From positions 744,001 through 808,000 of the forward strand of contig JAUFSD010000004.1 of the NCBI GenBank assembly GCA_033030425.1: 64,000 nucleotides of DNA, read 5' to 3'. Both the position numbers and the translations under genes were made by a program. Below are positions 45,454 to 58,600 of the stretch, piece after piece. The notes below the pieces were generated by a model. That model was not told where the DNA came from. It searched no databases and worked only from the letters and a program-made list of their open reading frames with translations. Source of the DNA: Verpa conica (Eukaryota; Ascomycota; Pezizomycetes; Pezizales; Morchellaceae). Every line of letters starts with the position of its first letter. Within the stretch, counting starts at the first letter, position 1.

Positions 45454-45789
45454 TGTTCTGGCCCGTTGGAGGGACGTCCTCTATATGGGTCAGCCTACGT
45501 CCCCTGTATGGGTAACAACATAAAAAACCCCTGGCTACAAAAAAACACTCAGAACAAAGCTTCCAGCCTCCTACAAGTTTAATAAAGCATAGTATAAAAT
45601 CCAAAAAAATCTCAAGATAGATTCATATTTTCTAGCTATTATTCTTATTCTTTTGAGTGTGCCTGTATTAATTAAGCTATACTTTGTTGGCTTGTCCATG
45701 GGTGTCCCTCCAACGGGTAGGGCACCTAACAGATTGCCCGTTGAGGGGACGTCCCCCCGATAGGCACGTCCCCCCAACGGGCCAGAACA
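45454..45789. mobile_element. MITE, 336 bp, TA-flanked (copy 1 of a pair)
   Basis: Terminal inverted repeats begin TGTTCTGGCCCGTTGG and are followed by GGGACGTCC motifs; TA borders both ends. CCCGTTGG/GGGAC modules recur inside, near both ends. A closely similar copy lies reversed at 53490-53821. This copy has about 18 bp extra near one end, seemingly a duplication of a GGGGGGACG module. Confidence 0.75.
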
Positions 45790-46780
45790 TATACTTGAGA
45801 CTTCAGGTGGTAAAGTGACTGGATATAGATAGGCTACTCCACACTATAGAGTATAGTATCTAAGCACCTGTCTTAGTAGGTTTATTTTGGCTCAAGTGCG
45901 GAGCGCTAGATTTAATGAGGGAAGGGCGTGTATATTCACTGGAATCCAGTATTTTATACTTGAGATTTACTACCAGCAGTAAATTAGGTTTCGACTGCTT
46001 CTATAGAGCTAAATGAGTTTAAAAACATCAGAAATTCAGGAGTATATAGAAGCTTAATGTAGGGTGTATGTCCGAATTAAATGATACATCGCTAATATAT
46101 TATAAAACCGCAGAGCTGATAGTCGCCTGCAGATGTGGGCCCCTGATCTATAAGAATACGGTTGGGACAAAGAATTGCAAACAATATATATAGTGAGAAT
46201 ATTCCTATAAGAAAGGTGTTCTCGCTAAATCTGGAAATAATTATTCTGGATATAGTCTAGTGGGGCGTTTTGAGGGGCTGGCTGCTGAGAATATTCTTAT
46301 AAATAATGCTCTTATAGACAGAGAATGTTACCCCTGGCGTGGATCAGTCATCTAGGTCATCTGCAAGTTATTCGGAAGTCCAATCGCTGGCAGGGTGTGT
46401 TACTAAGAAAACGTGTAAAGCCGTGTCTAATAGCCCCCCAACACAACTGGCTACTAAGACCACAACATCACAACTAGAGATCGCGTAACTTGTCTACATA
46501 TTCTTAACGTTTATATATCTTCTGCTTATGCTTTCATGATAATCTACTATTTTGTTATTGAATTTCAAACTGTTGCATTGCGTTGAGAGGGCTCTAAAAA
46601 ATTGTTAGACATGGCTGTAAATGTTGGCCTAGAACTGAGGGTACATGTAGTATACATACTTCGAACTCTATGTAATGTAAGTGCATAGACATATGATTAT
46701 GGGGAGAGTTCTGAGAGTCTAGTCTTTACCCTGGCCTGGTCGGGCTAAAGTAGGAGAAGATGGCATACCATATTGGGATT

Positions 46781-46914
46781 GTAATCTAGAAGCAGTCAAA
46801 AGGATCCAGCTAGAGTGCATGAGAATTACGACTACAAGATAGTAGTTGTAACATGTCGTATCTGGATTCTATGTTGACTCACTAGTAATCTAGAAGCGGC
46901 TACAAGGATCCGGC
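46781..46914. repeat. 30-bp imperfect direct repeats
   Basis: GTAATCTAGAAGC...AAGGATCC(A/G)GC at 46781-46810 and 46885-46914, about 25 of 30 bases identical, 74 bp apart. Origin unknown. Confidence 0.6.
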
Positions 46915-47321
46915 GGGGAAGTCGTTACCATCGGGGTTCAGTTTGGCCGGCCGGTCGCTATTAGAAATCGGAAAAGGGGATGGTAGAAAGAAGCATTATT
47001 AAGCCATAGAGCTGGGATCATAGAAGTGGCGGAAAGTTGATGCTCTGCAGACGCCCTGCTGGGGGGATTTGGTGTAATAGGCCCAAACCCAGATAGCTAG
47101 CCGGCAACGTTAATCACCTTTGTCTTCGCGTACCTGCTACTTCTTCTTCCCATCATCACTGTGTTAGGTTCAACACCACCACCATCAGTTATTCCTACCA
47201 AACCGCTACCTGTGGGCGTTTGTCTTCTCTCCCACTCTAGACTACCATTTTGTGAACCCTGTAATTATAATATCTTGTCTTTAGCCGAAGATCTCGAGAG
47301 ATTTGAGGGTAAGCGGTGGAG

Positions 47322-50300
47322 ATGTTCTGTGGCGATCCAGAAGGTTAGTTCTTGCCTCGCGTCTTGTTGTACCACCTCGCATCCTACTCGTAGTACATAC
47401 TAACATACCGGCTCGTGTAGGATGGGGTCCTCTATCTCCCACTGGCAGAAGTGATTTCACACCTTGTTTCCTTGACTCTACGATTGATATAATCAATTTA
47501 TCTATGATTATTCTTGGATCTTTTCAGATATTTTGGCTCGTACGCAAAAAGGCATATCCCAGAGAACCTAGCGGAAGTCGAGAGGGCCACTGGTCGTATA
47601 TTAAAGGAAGAGACTGGGGTTATTGGTCAAAGTTGGTAAGTTAGATAGTATCTTCCTCATGTGTTCTAAATCCCTAGTATTAATGAGAATGGAAATCTGT
47701 AGATTTTGGTTGGAATCACAATCGCTGCTTCAGTATTGCTTGCATCTCTGCAAGTCAAATATTCTCCATCATGGGCCTACGATATAAGTTTCTGGACTCC
47801 AATTGTCAGTTGCATTGGTCTTGGTGTTGCCTTTGCTATTCACTACTTCGAGTATGGTCGATCTCGAGTTGCAAGTGGTGTACTCCTCTTTTACTGGCTT
47901 TTCTTCATGATCGTTCAAGGCGTAAAACTCCGTTCGTCAGTCATTTTTCGTGACGAGCACGACCGCCTCCCGCGACTTATAGTTTTAGCAGTTATTGAAA
48001 CAGCGGGAGTTGCTGTGTTTCTATTAGAACTGATGATTCCCCAGCTAAAGAGCGACTACGGCGAAATTGGTGAGCAGGATATGGAAAATGAATGCCCTAT
48101 TGAGACGGCAAATGTCTTCTCTAGGCTTACGTTCGGCTGGATGACACCAATCATGAAGGAGGGGTACAACAAATACTTGACAGAAGACGACCTTTGGAGT
48201 CTTCGGAAGAGTGATACTACCTACACTACCGGCGAGAGGTTCAACGAGGCATGGGAAATCCAACTTCAGAATACGAAGCCTAGCATTTGGATTGCACTTT
48301 TTCGTGCTTTTGGAGGATCCTACTTTCAAGCATCACTCTTCAAAGTTGTTCATGATATCTTAGCCTTTGTACAACCACAGTTGCTAAGACTTCTAATTTC
48401 TTTTGTTGCATCATATAATCTCGGCAACGACCCACAGCCAATTGTACGAGGTGTTACCATAGCAGTAGCGATGTTTGCGACTAGTATAGTCCAGACTGTA
48501 GCTTTGCATCAGTATTTCCAGCACGCATTTGAAACTGGTATGAGGATTAAGAGTAGTTTGACAGCGGCTATCTTTAAGAAGAGTATGCGATTATCGAATG
48601 AAGGACGGGCCTCAAAGTCTACTGGAGATATTGTTAACTTGCAGGCTGTAGACACTCAGAGACTCCAAGGTAAGACTTGTCAGTGTAATGTTTTGATCTT
48701 ATATTAATATTTTGTTAGACATAACCCAATATGGGCAACAACTCTGGAGTGCACCATTTCAGATCACTCTGTGCATGGTTTCACTTTATCAATTACTGGG
48801 ACCTAGCATGATCGCAGGAATAGGAGCCATGCTCATCATGATTCCCGTGAATGGGATTATTGCTCGCTTCATGAAGAAACTTCAGAAAACACAAATGAAA
48901 AACAAAGACTCACGTACCCGACTCATGACGGAAATCTTGGCCAATATGAAGAGTATTAAACTTTATGGATGGGGATCAGCTTTTAAGGCGAAATTAGATC
49001 ATGTTAGAAACGATCAAGAGCTATATACTCTTAAGAAGATTGGCGTTGCCCAAGCATTTGCAAGTTTCACCTGGTCAAGTACACCTTTCTTAGTCTCTTG
49101 TATGTATTACCCCATCCTATGTCTAAATATCTAAATATAACTTACACTACCAATAGGTTCAACTTTTGCCGTTTTTGTTTTCACACAGGACAAGCCTTTA
49201 ACTACCGAAATTGTCTTTCCTGCATTAACTTTGTTTAATCTTCTTACATTCCCTCTTTCTGCCCTTCCCATGGTCATCACAGCTGTGGTTGAGGCTAGCG
49301 TGGCTGTAGGCCGTATCACATCATTCTTAACCGCTGAAGAACTTCAGGTTGATGCTGTTGTACGTGAGGCACCGGCTATCAGCCCTGGAGATGAGACTCT
49401 CAGAATTACCAATGGGACCTTTACTTGGGACAGGACTGAAGATAACAAGAACGCGCTAAATAACATCAATTTCACAGCGAAGAAAGGAGAACTAAATTGT
49501 ATTGTCGGAAAGGTCGGCGCTGGAAAGTCAAGCTTTCTACAGGCGCTCTTGGGGGACTTGTGGAAAGTTAGTGGCCAGGTTGTCTTGAGGGGTTCTACTG
49601 CCTATGTCGCTCAACAAGCATGGGTTATGAACGCTTCTGTGAGAGAGAACATTGTATTTGGGCATCGCTTCGATCCGGAGTTTTACCAAAGGACGGTAAG
49701 AGCCTGTGCTCTGTTGGAGGATTTTGATGCACTGCCCGACGGTGATGAAACACAGGTTGGCGAGAAAGGAATCTCCTTATCAGGAGGTCAGAAAGCTAGG
49801 CTTACGCTTGCACGTGCAGTCTATGCTCGAGCTGATATATATTTACTGGATGACCCTCTTTCCGCTGTCGACCAACACGTTGGAAGACATTTAATTGATA
49901 ATGTCCTCGGTCAGAATGGGCTTTTGGCAGGAAAGACTAGGATTTTGGCAACGAATTCAATTCCGGTATTGAGGGAGGCAAATTACATTCACTTATTGAC
50001 AAAGGGGGAGATTATCGAATCTGGCAACTACGACTCGGTGATGTCTATGAAAGGTGGTATTTACAATATCATCCGTTATATGAAGGATTCGCGCGATCAA
50101 GAAGTCGATGATAAAGCTAGTGATTCATCAACGATTATTGGTACTGGGCCTGGACCATCGCAAGAAATATCGAGTGAAGAGGATGAGGTCCCTGAGCTTG
50201 GTAGTATAGCATCCGGGGCAAAACCGAAAAATAGGCGGGTATCACTTAGAAGAGCTTCTGCAGCTAGCTTCAACAAAAATAGACGCGGGGTAGTTAATAT

Positions 50301-52707
50301 GGAGGATGGCACCGCAAAAAGGACAGTTCAAGGGAAAGAGTTCTCAGAGAAAGGAAAAGTAAAATGGAGTGTTTATGGTGAATATGCAAAAGCCAGTAAT
50401 CTAGTTGCTGTTGCAGTCTATCTAGTTTTCCTTCTTGGAGCCCAAGCCGCACAGGTTGGTGGGAATGTTTGGCTCAAGCAATGGGCCGAATTGAACAGCA
50501 AGAAGCGGGAAAACGTACAAGTCGGTAAGTATATTGGCATATACTTTGCGTTTGGAATTGGAGCTGCTGCTCTGGTGGTTCTTCAAACAATGATTCTCTG
50601 GGTTTTCTGTGCTGTCAAGGTAAGTATTGATAGGCAGTGCTCGTAAGTTTGTTTTATTTGCTTATGAGAACTTAGGCCGCGCGAAAAATGCACGATAAGA
50701 TGGCTATTGCTATATTCCGTAGCCCCATGCAGTTCTTCGAGACTACTCCTGCAGGCCGTATTTTGAATCGTTTCTCCAGTGATGTATGTATAGATTCGCG
50801 AACTTTGCTGAGGTATTAGATGCTGATTTATATCGCGCTCTAGATCTATAGAATTGACGAGGTCAAACCCTCTGATTGCTCCCATCCATTACAGCTGAAT
50901 TTTCGCTTATGTTTTTTATGCTTCATAGGTGCTCTGCAGATGCTTTAATATGCTCTTTCAGAACAGCGCCAGATCGATTGCGACCGTTGTAATAATTTCA
51001 ATAGCGACCCCTCCGTTTATCGCTCTCGTTATACCACTCGGATGCCTTTATCTATATATTCAACGGTATTATTTGCGCACATCAAGAGAGTTGAAGCGGC
51101 TAGATAGTGTGTCAAGAAGTCCAATCTATGCTCACTTCCAAGAATCTTTGGGCGGCATTTCTACTATTCGAGCTTATCAACAACAGTCCAGATTTATAGA
51201 TGAAAACGAGTGGAGGGTTGATGCGAACCTTCGGGCATACTTCCCGTCCATCAACGCAAATAGGTGCGTTTTTTTAATTTTCTTGGCTAAACAGTGTGAA
51301 TATTTATAACAAATGTGTCTTTATAGGTGGCTAGCTGTACGTCTGGAGTTCATTGGTTCATTAATCATTCTTGGGGCTGCTGGCTTTGCCATCACTGCGG
51401 TTGCAAGTGGAAGCGGGCTTTCAGCGGGAACGGTTGGACTTACCTTAGCCTACGCCCTGCAGGTGAGTTTTGAATTTCTCCATCCTTTTATTTCGCTATA
51501 GTGTGACTGATCACTTCTGACATCCAGATTACTCAATCACTCAATTGGATCGTCCGACAAACCGTTGAGGTTGAGACAAACATTGTCTCTGTTGAGAGGG
51601 TGCTTGAGTATGCAGCCCTCCCAAGCGAAGCAGCCGAAATTATTCCAAGCCAGCGACCAAGCACGAGTTGGCCTGCTCATGGCGCTGTTTCTTTCCAAAA
51701 TTACTCAGCCCGATACCGCCCTGGGCTGGATTTGATTTTGAAAGATATCAGTCTTGATATCAAGCCTCGCGAAAAGATTGGAATTGTCGGTAGGACTGGT
51801 GCGGGGAAGAGTTCTTTGACTCTTGCGCTGTTTCGAATCATTGAACCGGCAAGCGGCAACATAAGTGTTGATTCGGTCAATACTTCAACGATTGGTCTGA
51901 GAGACTTGCGGCAAAGGCTAGCTATTATACCGCAGGATGCATCACTATTTGAAGGGACTGTAAGGGACAATTTAGATCCTAGTAATGTGCATGATGATAC
52001 AGAGCTTTGGACAGTTTTGGAACTTTCGAACCTCAAAGAAAAGGTGTCCTCAATGGACGGTAAACTTGATGCACGAGTACACGAGGGCGGATCTAATCTC
52101 TCCGTTGGCGAGCGTGCTCTCGTCAATCTTGCGCGTGCGCTTTTGACGCCGTCCAACATCTTGGTGATGGATGAGGCAACGGGTAGTATAGATGCAAGTA
52201 CCCCGGCATTATTCTCGCTCCGCGGAGAACTCCGCTTCTCATCTCATAGTCGCCAGCTAACCGTAGATAGGTCGAGACGGATAATATGCTACAGCGAACC
52301 ATTAGTGGGAATTTCTAAAATTGTGCTTCGTGGTTCCACTGGCTAACTTAATTCGATAATAGGAGACCGATTCCGTGATAGGACCATTCTAACTATTGCC
52401 CATCGCTTAGGTGAGTTACTATTAACCATTGCTCATTATTGCCTCAATTATTTAAACTAGGACTAACTAGAACCTTTGCGAATAGATACTATAATTGACA
52501 GGTAGTTCATATTCTCTCTTAGTTACTCATAAAATAGAAAGGTCACAATGCTGACCCTAAATTAGTGACCGGATTATTGTCCTCCAGGCTGGCCGTGTGG
52601 CTGAATTTGATACACCTGCCTCATTGCTTGAGAACAAGGAGTCCCAATTCTATTCTTTAGTAAAAGAGGCTGGTTTATTAGAGGGGGCTGGTGCGCCATC
52701 GAGTTGA
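47322..52707 (+). CDS. ABC transporter, YCF1/MRP type (ABCC)
   Basis: A vacuolar-type exporter of glutathione conjugates and metals by homology. Thirteen exons (47322-47343, 47421-47635, 47703-48669, 48719-49099, 49157-50619, 50676-50783, 50844-50861, 50929-51263, 51327-51462, 51528-52197, 52363-52410, 52486-52501, 52566-52707) give 1506 residues; yeast Ycf1 has 1515. The N-terminal TMD0 starts with [15 protein letters not shown]1 follows, then NBD1 with Walker [10 protein letters not shown] (about 646), [14 protein letters not shown] and [11 protein letters not shown] Ser/acidic linker leads to TMD2 and NBD2 with GRTGAGKSS (about 1303), [25 protein letters not shown] and AHRLDTII. Exons of 18 nt (IYRIDE) and 16 nt are needed. 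The exon 10/11 junction removes about ten residues of the conserved stretch after the NBD2 D-loop, through a 165-bp intron with a poor donor (GTACCC). Confidence 0.88.
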
Positions 52708-53489
52708 GATAAAATGATATCTACATGTAGTTGATTATGAATATTTTGTTACAGTGACTGTATCGTTTATTCCCTCTTAACAATCTCCTTTTAGTCTGTA
52801 TTTCTATGGTTCTGATTGTATCACTGTTTCTTGTATTATGTGCGAATATTTAGAGTTCATAGCTACTTCTACACTATCCTGCAAAAAATTACCCTAAGTC
52901 TACGACTATTAAAACTCCGTATATCTCTATATCTTGAGAGAGGGGCCGGAAATTGGTTATTCATTTATATACTTGGAAGTTCGAAAGTTGCGGTATTGTC
53001 AAGATATTCATGAAAATAATTAATATATAAAAAACTAAATTGCTCAAAACGGAAATGCGTATGGTCATCTACTTAAATATCTTTCCCCTTAATTATTATT
53101 GACACATTACGTAGATAGATTTTGATTTTGCGGAAATATGCTTAATTGATTATTGGGGATTGATCACCCGATATCCAGCGAGTTCTAGTCAACCATAAGA
53201 TCTTAAAGAGGTTCTCTGGCTTTACTTAAATTTAGCTATCTAAGAGAGACATCTCACGAAGTACTAACGCTATTCTTTTACCAGGTAGTACCCGTGAAAT
53301 TCCTTCTTCTCTTTGTCCTAAGGGCTTAGTTGGAATAATTTAGATTGGGGGTCTTTTGAGATAGGGGTTTTAAATAGTAGAAAAATAGTTTAGCTTTTTA
53401 GCTATAGTGGAACCTCGATAATAGTATATGCTCTGTGGTTCCCTCAATACATTTCTGGCACTGAGCCTATTTCGTCATAGGCATATATG

Positions 53490-53821
53490 TGTTCTGGCCC
53501 GTTGGGGGGACGTCCCCTCAACGGGCAATCTTTTAGGTGCCCTACCCGTTGGAGGGACACCCATGGGGCGGACTAACAAAGTATAGCCTAATTAATACAG
53601 GCACACTCAAAAGAATAAGAATAATAGCTAAAAAATATGAATCTATCTTGAACTATATTTGTGATTTTTTTGGATTTTATACTATGCTTTATTAAACTTG
53701 TAGGAGGCTGGAAGCTTTGTTCTGAGTGTTTTTTTGTAGCCAGGAGTTATTTTATGTTGTTACCCATACAGGGGACGTAGGCTGGCCCATATAGAGGACG
53801 TCCCCCCAACGGGCCAGAAAA
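53490..53821. mobile_element. MITE, 332 bp (copy 2, inverted relative to copy 1)
   Basis: Ends with the same TGTTCTGGCCCGTTGG inverted repeat as 45454-45789, and the interior matches that copy in reverse orientation (for example CCCGTTGGAGGGACACCCATG and AATACAGGCACACTC blocks). The right terminus is slightly changed (CCAGAAAA in place of CCAGAACA) and is followed by TA. Confidence 0.75.
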
Positions 53822-55462
53822 TATGCATAACTTTAATACAAGCATTTGTGTAGTGACAATATTCTCACTAAGTTAGTACTACGTAAAATAGGAACGATGT
53901 CACTAGCTTTTGACACTTGCGAGCCCATGATTGCGTTAGCTGCAAGCATACCAACTCATCTCACGTAACTCCAAGAATTTATTAATATCGTTTTTAGGGA
54001 TATCATGATACTAAGGATAATTTTAGTGCGGGAAAATAGCGAGGTGCGACTATACTACAGAAGAAGTTCACGATAATAATACGCTCGAGACCGGAATCCA
54101 GTATCCTTATAAGCTAGGTGGGTATTCTTTTAGTTAGCGCGACTAATTTTTGGGGAGGAGACTAGTGTGTGAGTTCTGATAGAGTGCTTACTCTTACTCG
54201 CAATATTCTTATGATGATTTTCCAGGGCTAGCTATATAATAATCTCGCTGCCTCAAGCATAAACACTTAGTTTACCCCAGCAGCCTGACGGGAGATACCA
54301 GGTCTCTGGAACAAAGACTTAGGGTGGCTGAGAAAGCGGGTACTATAGTATCTGATTATCTAGGTATATACTTCGATTGCTTCGATAAATTTCAAGAAAT
54401 TCTGTTCCCTCATTTGTTAGATTCTGATAAATACATTGATTTATCCAATTGACTACATATAGTCTAACTAGCCCCTGAAGTTGACAACCTTCTATAGACT
54501 TTCGGTTGCCTGTCTAAAACAATACTAAGGTTCTTTGATAAATAATAAAGGCCTGTGTGAACGGTGAGTGGGCAGCCTACTAGCAAACTCGGTTAAAAGG
54601 CTAGTAGTCTTAATTTGGTGATTTCTAGGAGAGGTGCTAAACAAGGAAAGTCTATGTATTATGATAGATTTCATCATGTAGATTATAACATTCTAGCTAT
54701 CCTCGGGCTATAAATCTGTCATTCAGGAACGGAAAAGGGTACTACCTAGGGACTATTGATGGAAACTAGCCTGGCGCGCTATGCATGTACAGGGCATAAG
54801 GCTATGTGACAAGAAATTTATTTGAGTAAGTGCCTGGCAAATGATTATAAGCTACGATAACCTAGTAAGAGATACTAGTGCTTTACTTCCTACATTAGTT
54901 AATGATACGGATATGCTAGTAGTTATCGTACTTGTGATTAGATGGTAGCTAACTAAACCTCTAAATTCAACAGGTAAAAACTATATACCTCGAAATTTTC
55001 TGAGCCTAAAGGGTCAATGTAGTACCGAGATTACAAAAAGAGTGACTAGTAATATCAGGGAGTCAGAAAACTAGGCTCCATCGATCCTTTCCTTAGTAAG
55101 CCAAGAGACATGTGTAAATGGCCTATAGATACTATGGTAATGGTCCTCACATTTATCACCGGCTCTAACTTGAAAATTAATCAGTCTACTCATTAAGACG
55201 TGCTATTCCAAATACATACAGGTAGTTAACTTTCAACCTTATTTGCCAAAAGGAACTATGAGTAGTATGTGCGGTTCCATCGTTTCCCGCCTAACAGATA
55301 GAAATCAATTAACTGTAGGGAAAATCTTTTTAGAACGGGGTTTACACTCTAAATAAAGTGATATTGGGGTACAAACAGATAGCTAGGCCAACAATTCTCT
55401 GGATTGACCAGGAGGACGAATGAACAGGGCATATATCTCGTGGCTGGGTTCAAGACCCTGTG

Positions 55463-55650
55463 TCACAGTGACAACAAACCGGGAGTATAAACGAAGTGGA
55501 CAGCGGGTTGAAGCGAAAGCTTGTTTTCATCGTAGAATTTCTCGATCTTTTGATCGATCTTTTCGATCTGGTGTTGAATGTTCGATCTTTGATTTTCCAT
55601 GTCAACGATCTTGGCGCCAAGCTGTGCTATCCGCTCAGGGCCCGAAAGCT
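55463..55650 (-). other. Open coiled-coil fragment, not recognised
   Basis: The minus-strand frame reads AQLGAKIVDMENQRSNIQHQ and then alternating Ile, Gln, Lys and Glu, with clear heptad character, ending at TGA 55463-55465. Upstream the frame is closed by TGA unless an intron ends at TTTAAG near 55651. It may be the last exon of an unknown gene or a relic. No product can be named. Confidence 0.25.
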
Positions 55651-58600
55651 TAAATATTGTCCAACTCCTCCTTCACCACAACATTCAACCTCTCTTTGCC
55701 GTTTCGTCGGGTTGCGTGCCAGAAAAGCAACTGGACCTCAGTCCCCGCTAATATGCCCAATTTTTTTTGAGTTCCTACTGCTCGCTACATCTAGACCCCG
55801 AGAAACATTGCCCAGATGATTGGATAAGCTAATTTTTCTTGTTCGTCGCGACATATTAACCGTCATCAGTCCAATTTCAATTCCAACACCCCCTCATGCG
55901 GAAAGTGAGCCTGTTTCGAGCACTTTTGGAGGGATTCTCGGTAATACCAGAGTGCCCCGGCGCGCGCGGCAAAGGAAAAAAAAGAAAGCAGCCTCGTGAT
56001 AGGGATTTGGGCTTCGAAATTTATTTCGTCAAGCATTAGATTTCTATGTGCATTGCCTACTGCTAACGCGTTGTTCATTTTTAGAAACCTGAAGAAAGAG
56101 CCGTGAAGATAACACCCCAATCCCAGGAAAAACAGGCCCGCTTTTCGAACGTCAAGTTTTTTGAATGTTGCATCAACTACTCCGGCAAAATGAAGATAAT
56201 CACCGCAGGATCATGGCGGGATGAAGTGGTTATACTCTTGTCCTCCAGGGTCTAGGCATATGTCTTGTCCTAAGCAAAGCAAAGAAATGATTTTCAAATA
56301 GTCCGCACCCCTCGAGAAGACGGCGAAAGCCCAAGCCTACCCTGCACGCCTCGGGGGCAGATCCATGTGTATGTGGCTGTCTTTCCTATGTGTGGTGTGG
56401 TGTGTCTGCCATTTCCCCACAATCAGCAACGGTTGCAAACAGTCGACTTGAGCTGATCACTGAGACAATTACAGAGCCACCTCGGTTAACTTTGCCTCAA
56501 CCCAGAAGATCCACAACTTTTCAATACTCCTTCGGTCCACCGACATTTTTCGCCCTACCTGCCGAACTCTCAATGTTTCCATCTCAACGGAAATTATTTC
56601 GGAATGGACTAGGTTGTTACTTCGTGTTACCGGCGGAATTAGACCATTTTTCCCGCGGGAAATGTTCCTCATCCCCTCTCTTAGGTCCATTCCCAAGAAG
56701 CAGTTGCCGGTGGAACAGTATCACGTGATGACATATCCTCGTGTTTTTCGCCCCGCACCGAAGGTGAAGACCAGCACACGGCACACCGTCCAAACTTCAA
56801 ACACCCCTGGCCACGCAACCCCCCTTCTTGCTGCTCTACCCCCGCTTGTCGGCTCTTACGTTGGCAAGCAGCGTCGTGTTTATATTGTACGTCATCACGG
56901 AAGTGAACATGAAATCATTTGCCCTGCATGGATGCATTTATACGTCATGATTTTCTTCGTATACAACGTGTACCGGGATTTACCATGCATTTTTTAAGCT
57001 TTTTTATCCACCAAGGAGAATACACAGGTCGAGTGACCATTTGTGACTGCCTACCTTGAAGCTCCCAACGACCTGGCACACTAAGTGAACAGCGCTCGAA
57101 AGCTGTATTTTGTGATACCAAGTCAGCCAGCTATTTCCCCTGCAACAATGAGTCTGCACAAACAAGCAAACATCTCGGACTAAGTTACGGGTACATTTTT
57201 GTATTTATGAAAGGGCAAGCGAATTGAAGATAGATAAGCCATCTATGTCGACCATCTCCTCGAGGGATTTGATAGGACTATTCTTGTTTGGCCTAGAAAC
57301 CAAATCACCCTTGCTTTTGGACTTTTCTTTTTTTTTTCCCTGAGGCGTTTTTTTATGATGCACGGACCGAGCACGTCAGGAAAAGAAAGCACGACACAGG
57401 AAGGAGCGCAAGCCTTCGGTAAAAGCCATACAAACCCTAGACACCTGGTTTGTTGGTTTATCACTACCAAAATATAGTTAGCTCTCGGTTTTCTCGCTTC
57501 TAAGTTGAAACATAGTTCAGAAATTTGTGGATCTTTCCCTTTTTCCTGTCTATTCCTTCTTTGTTCTTGAAGATCACCCTAGATGAGGCCACATAAATAA
57601 CATGGTACCTAGATATTCCTTCCCCACGGTGCTTTGGGTGGTCTCTGGTGTGCAGCCGACTGGACAGGTCACAGAAGATAAGGGCAACGGGTTTCGAAGG
57701 ATGCGCAGGATAATTGCGCACAAAGCCTAGTGTCTGCGGCGAGAAACATCGGTGATTGGCTGTATTTGTCAGGGCTCCCTCGAGTAGTCGACATGTGAGA
57801 CGCGAGAGGCGAGGGCAACGCGTTTTTGCTCATCCATCTTGTAGCCTGGGCCAACCAGATATCCTTGCTAGTCTTATGACTCTATCCTTGTTCCCTGTAT
57901 TCACAAATGCTATGCCGGTTCCGCCGAGATTAGCCAGCCCCACCGACTGGCTATTGGTCCGCGAGAAGGGCAGCTAACCGCGTCGGTTTGTTGCTCAGCG
58001 CTCTGCCATTGCTGGGCAAAGGAGAGGGCGTGTTTGTGGGTGAGCCGTCGAATTATCTGCTGCAGGTAGGCCATGTCCTGACTGAGGGTGCTGTGAGTGT
58101 AAATCAGTCTCAGTCAGCCACAGAGATGTCAACCTTCGGACCCCCTTTTTTCGGACGCTCCCGCCTCCAGATAGACACAGCCATATTTCTTTTTACGTAT
58201 GTATGTACTCCGCAGATGCTCTCCCGAGTGTTGTTTGATAGAGCTAGGAGGCTCACGGCACCGGTATTGAGCAGCGAGCTCTGCCCACATAGGCAATGCG
58301 AAAGCCGCTGGAGGAGGGCAGCACTGTACTTTGCTTCTAATGGCGGAATAACCCATCACCATCCACACCCACGCACCCACGCAGTTCTGGTCTGCAGTGT
58401 GCATAGGACCGAGAGAGGCGCCAAATGTGATATCCTGAAGGCGAAGAGCTGAAAAATCCGATACGACGATACGCTCGGACCCTCAATAGGTGCTCCAGCC
58501 CGCTTTCCTTGCTCCTTGTACGACGAGAGTTTTGCGCCGGGGGCGAGTGGAGCCCACACAGTCGTCTTTCCTCTGAATCGCTCACATCTCGACCTTCTGC

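Larger units (their letters stand above)
43489..47321. other. Element-filled AT-rich gap
   Basis: About 3.8 kb with no gene. It holds a foldback element (44350-45003), a further copy of its arm (45190-45310), a MITE (45454-45789) and a 30-bp imperfect direct repeat (46781-46810 and 46885-46914). GAGAATATTC(C/T)TATAA also occurs twice, near 46194 and 46287. The last few hundred bp are the ABC transporter promoter. Confidence 0.55.

Noticed and set aside
55447..55459. tRNA B-box-like GGTTCAAGACC
   Set aside because: No A box, no acceptor-stem pairing and no cloverleaf around it; likewise for similar strings near 12605 and 14602.
55496..55819. Plus-strand frame of 107 codons
   Set aside because: It is largely the antisense shadow of the coiled-coil frame 55463-55650, and hydrophobic only for that reason.
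56721..56730. ATCACGTGAT palindrome as a control site of the DUF2841 gene
   Set aside because: It fits the Cbf1 core but lies about 2.9 kb upstream with no evidence of linkage to that gene.
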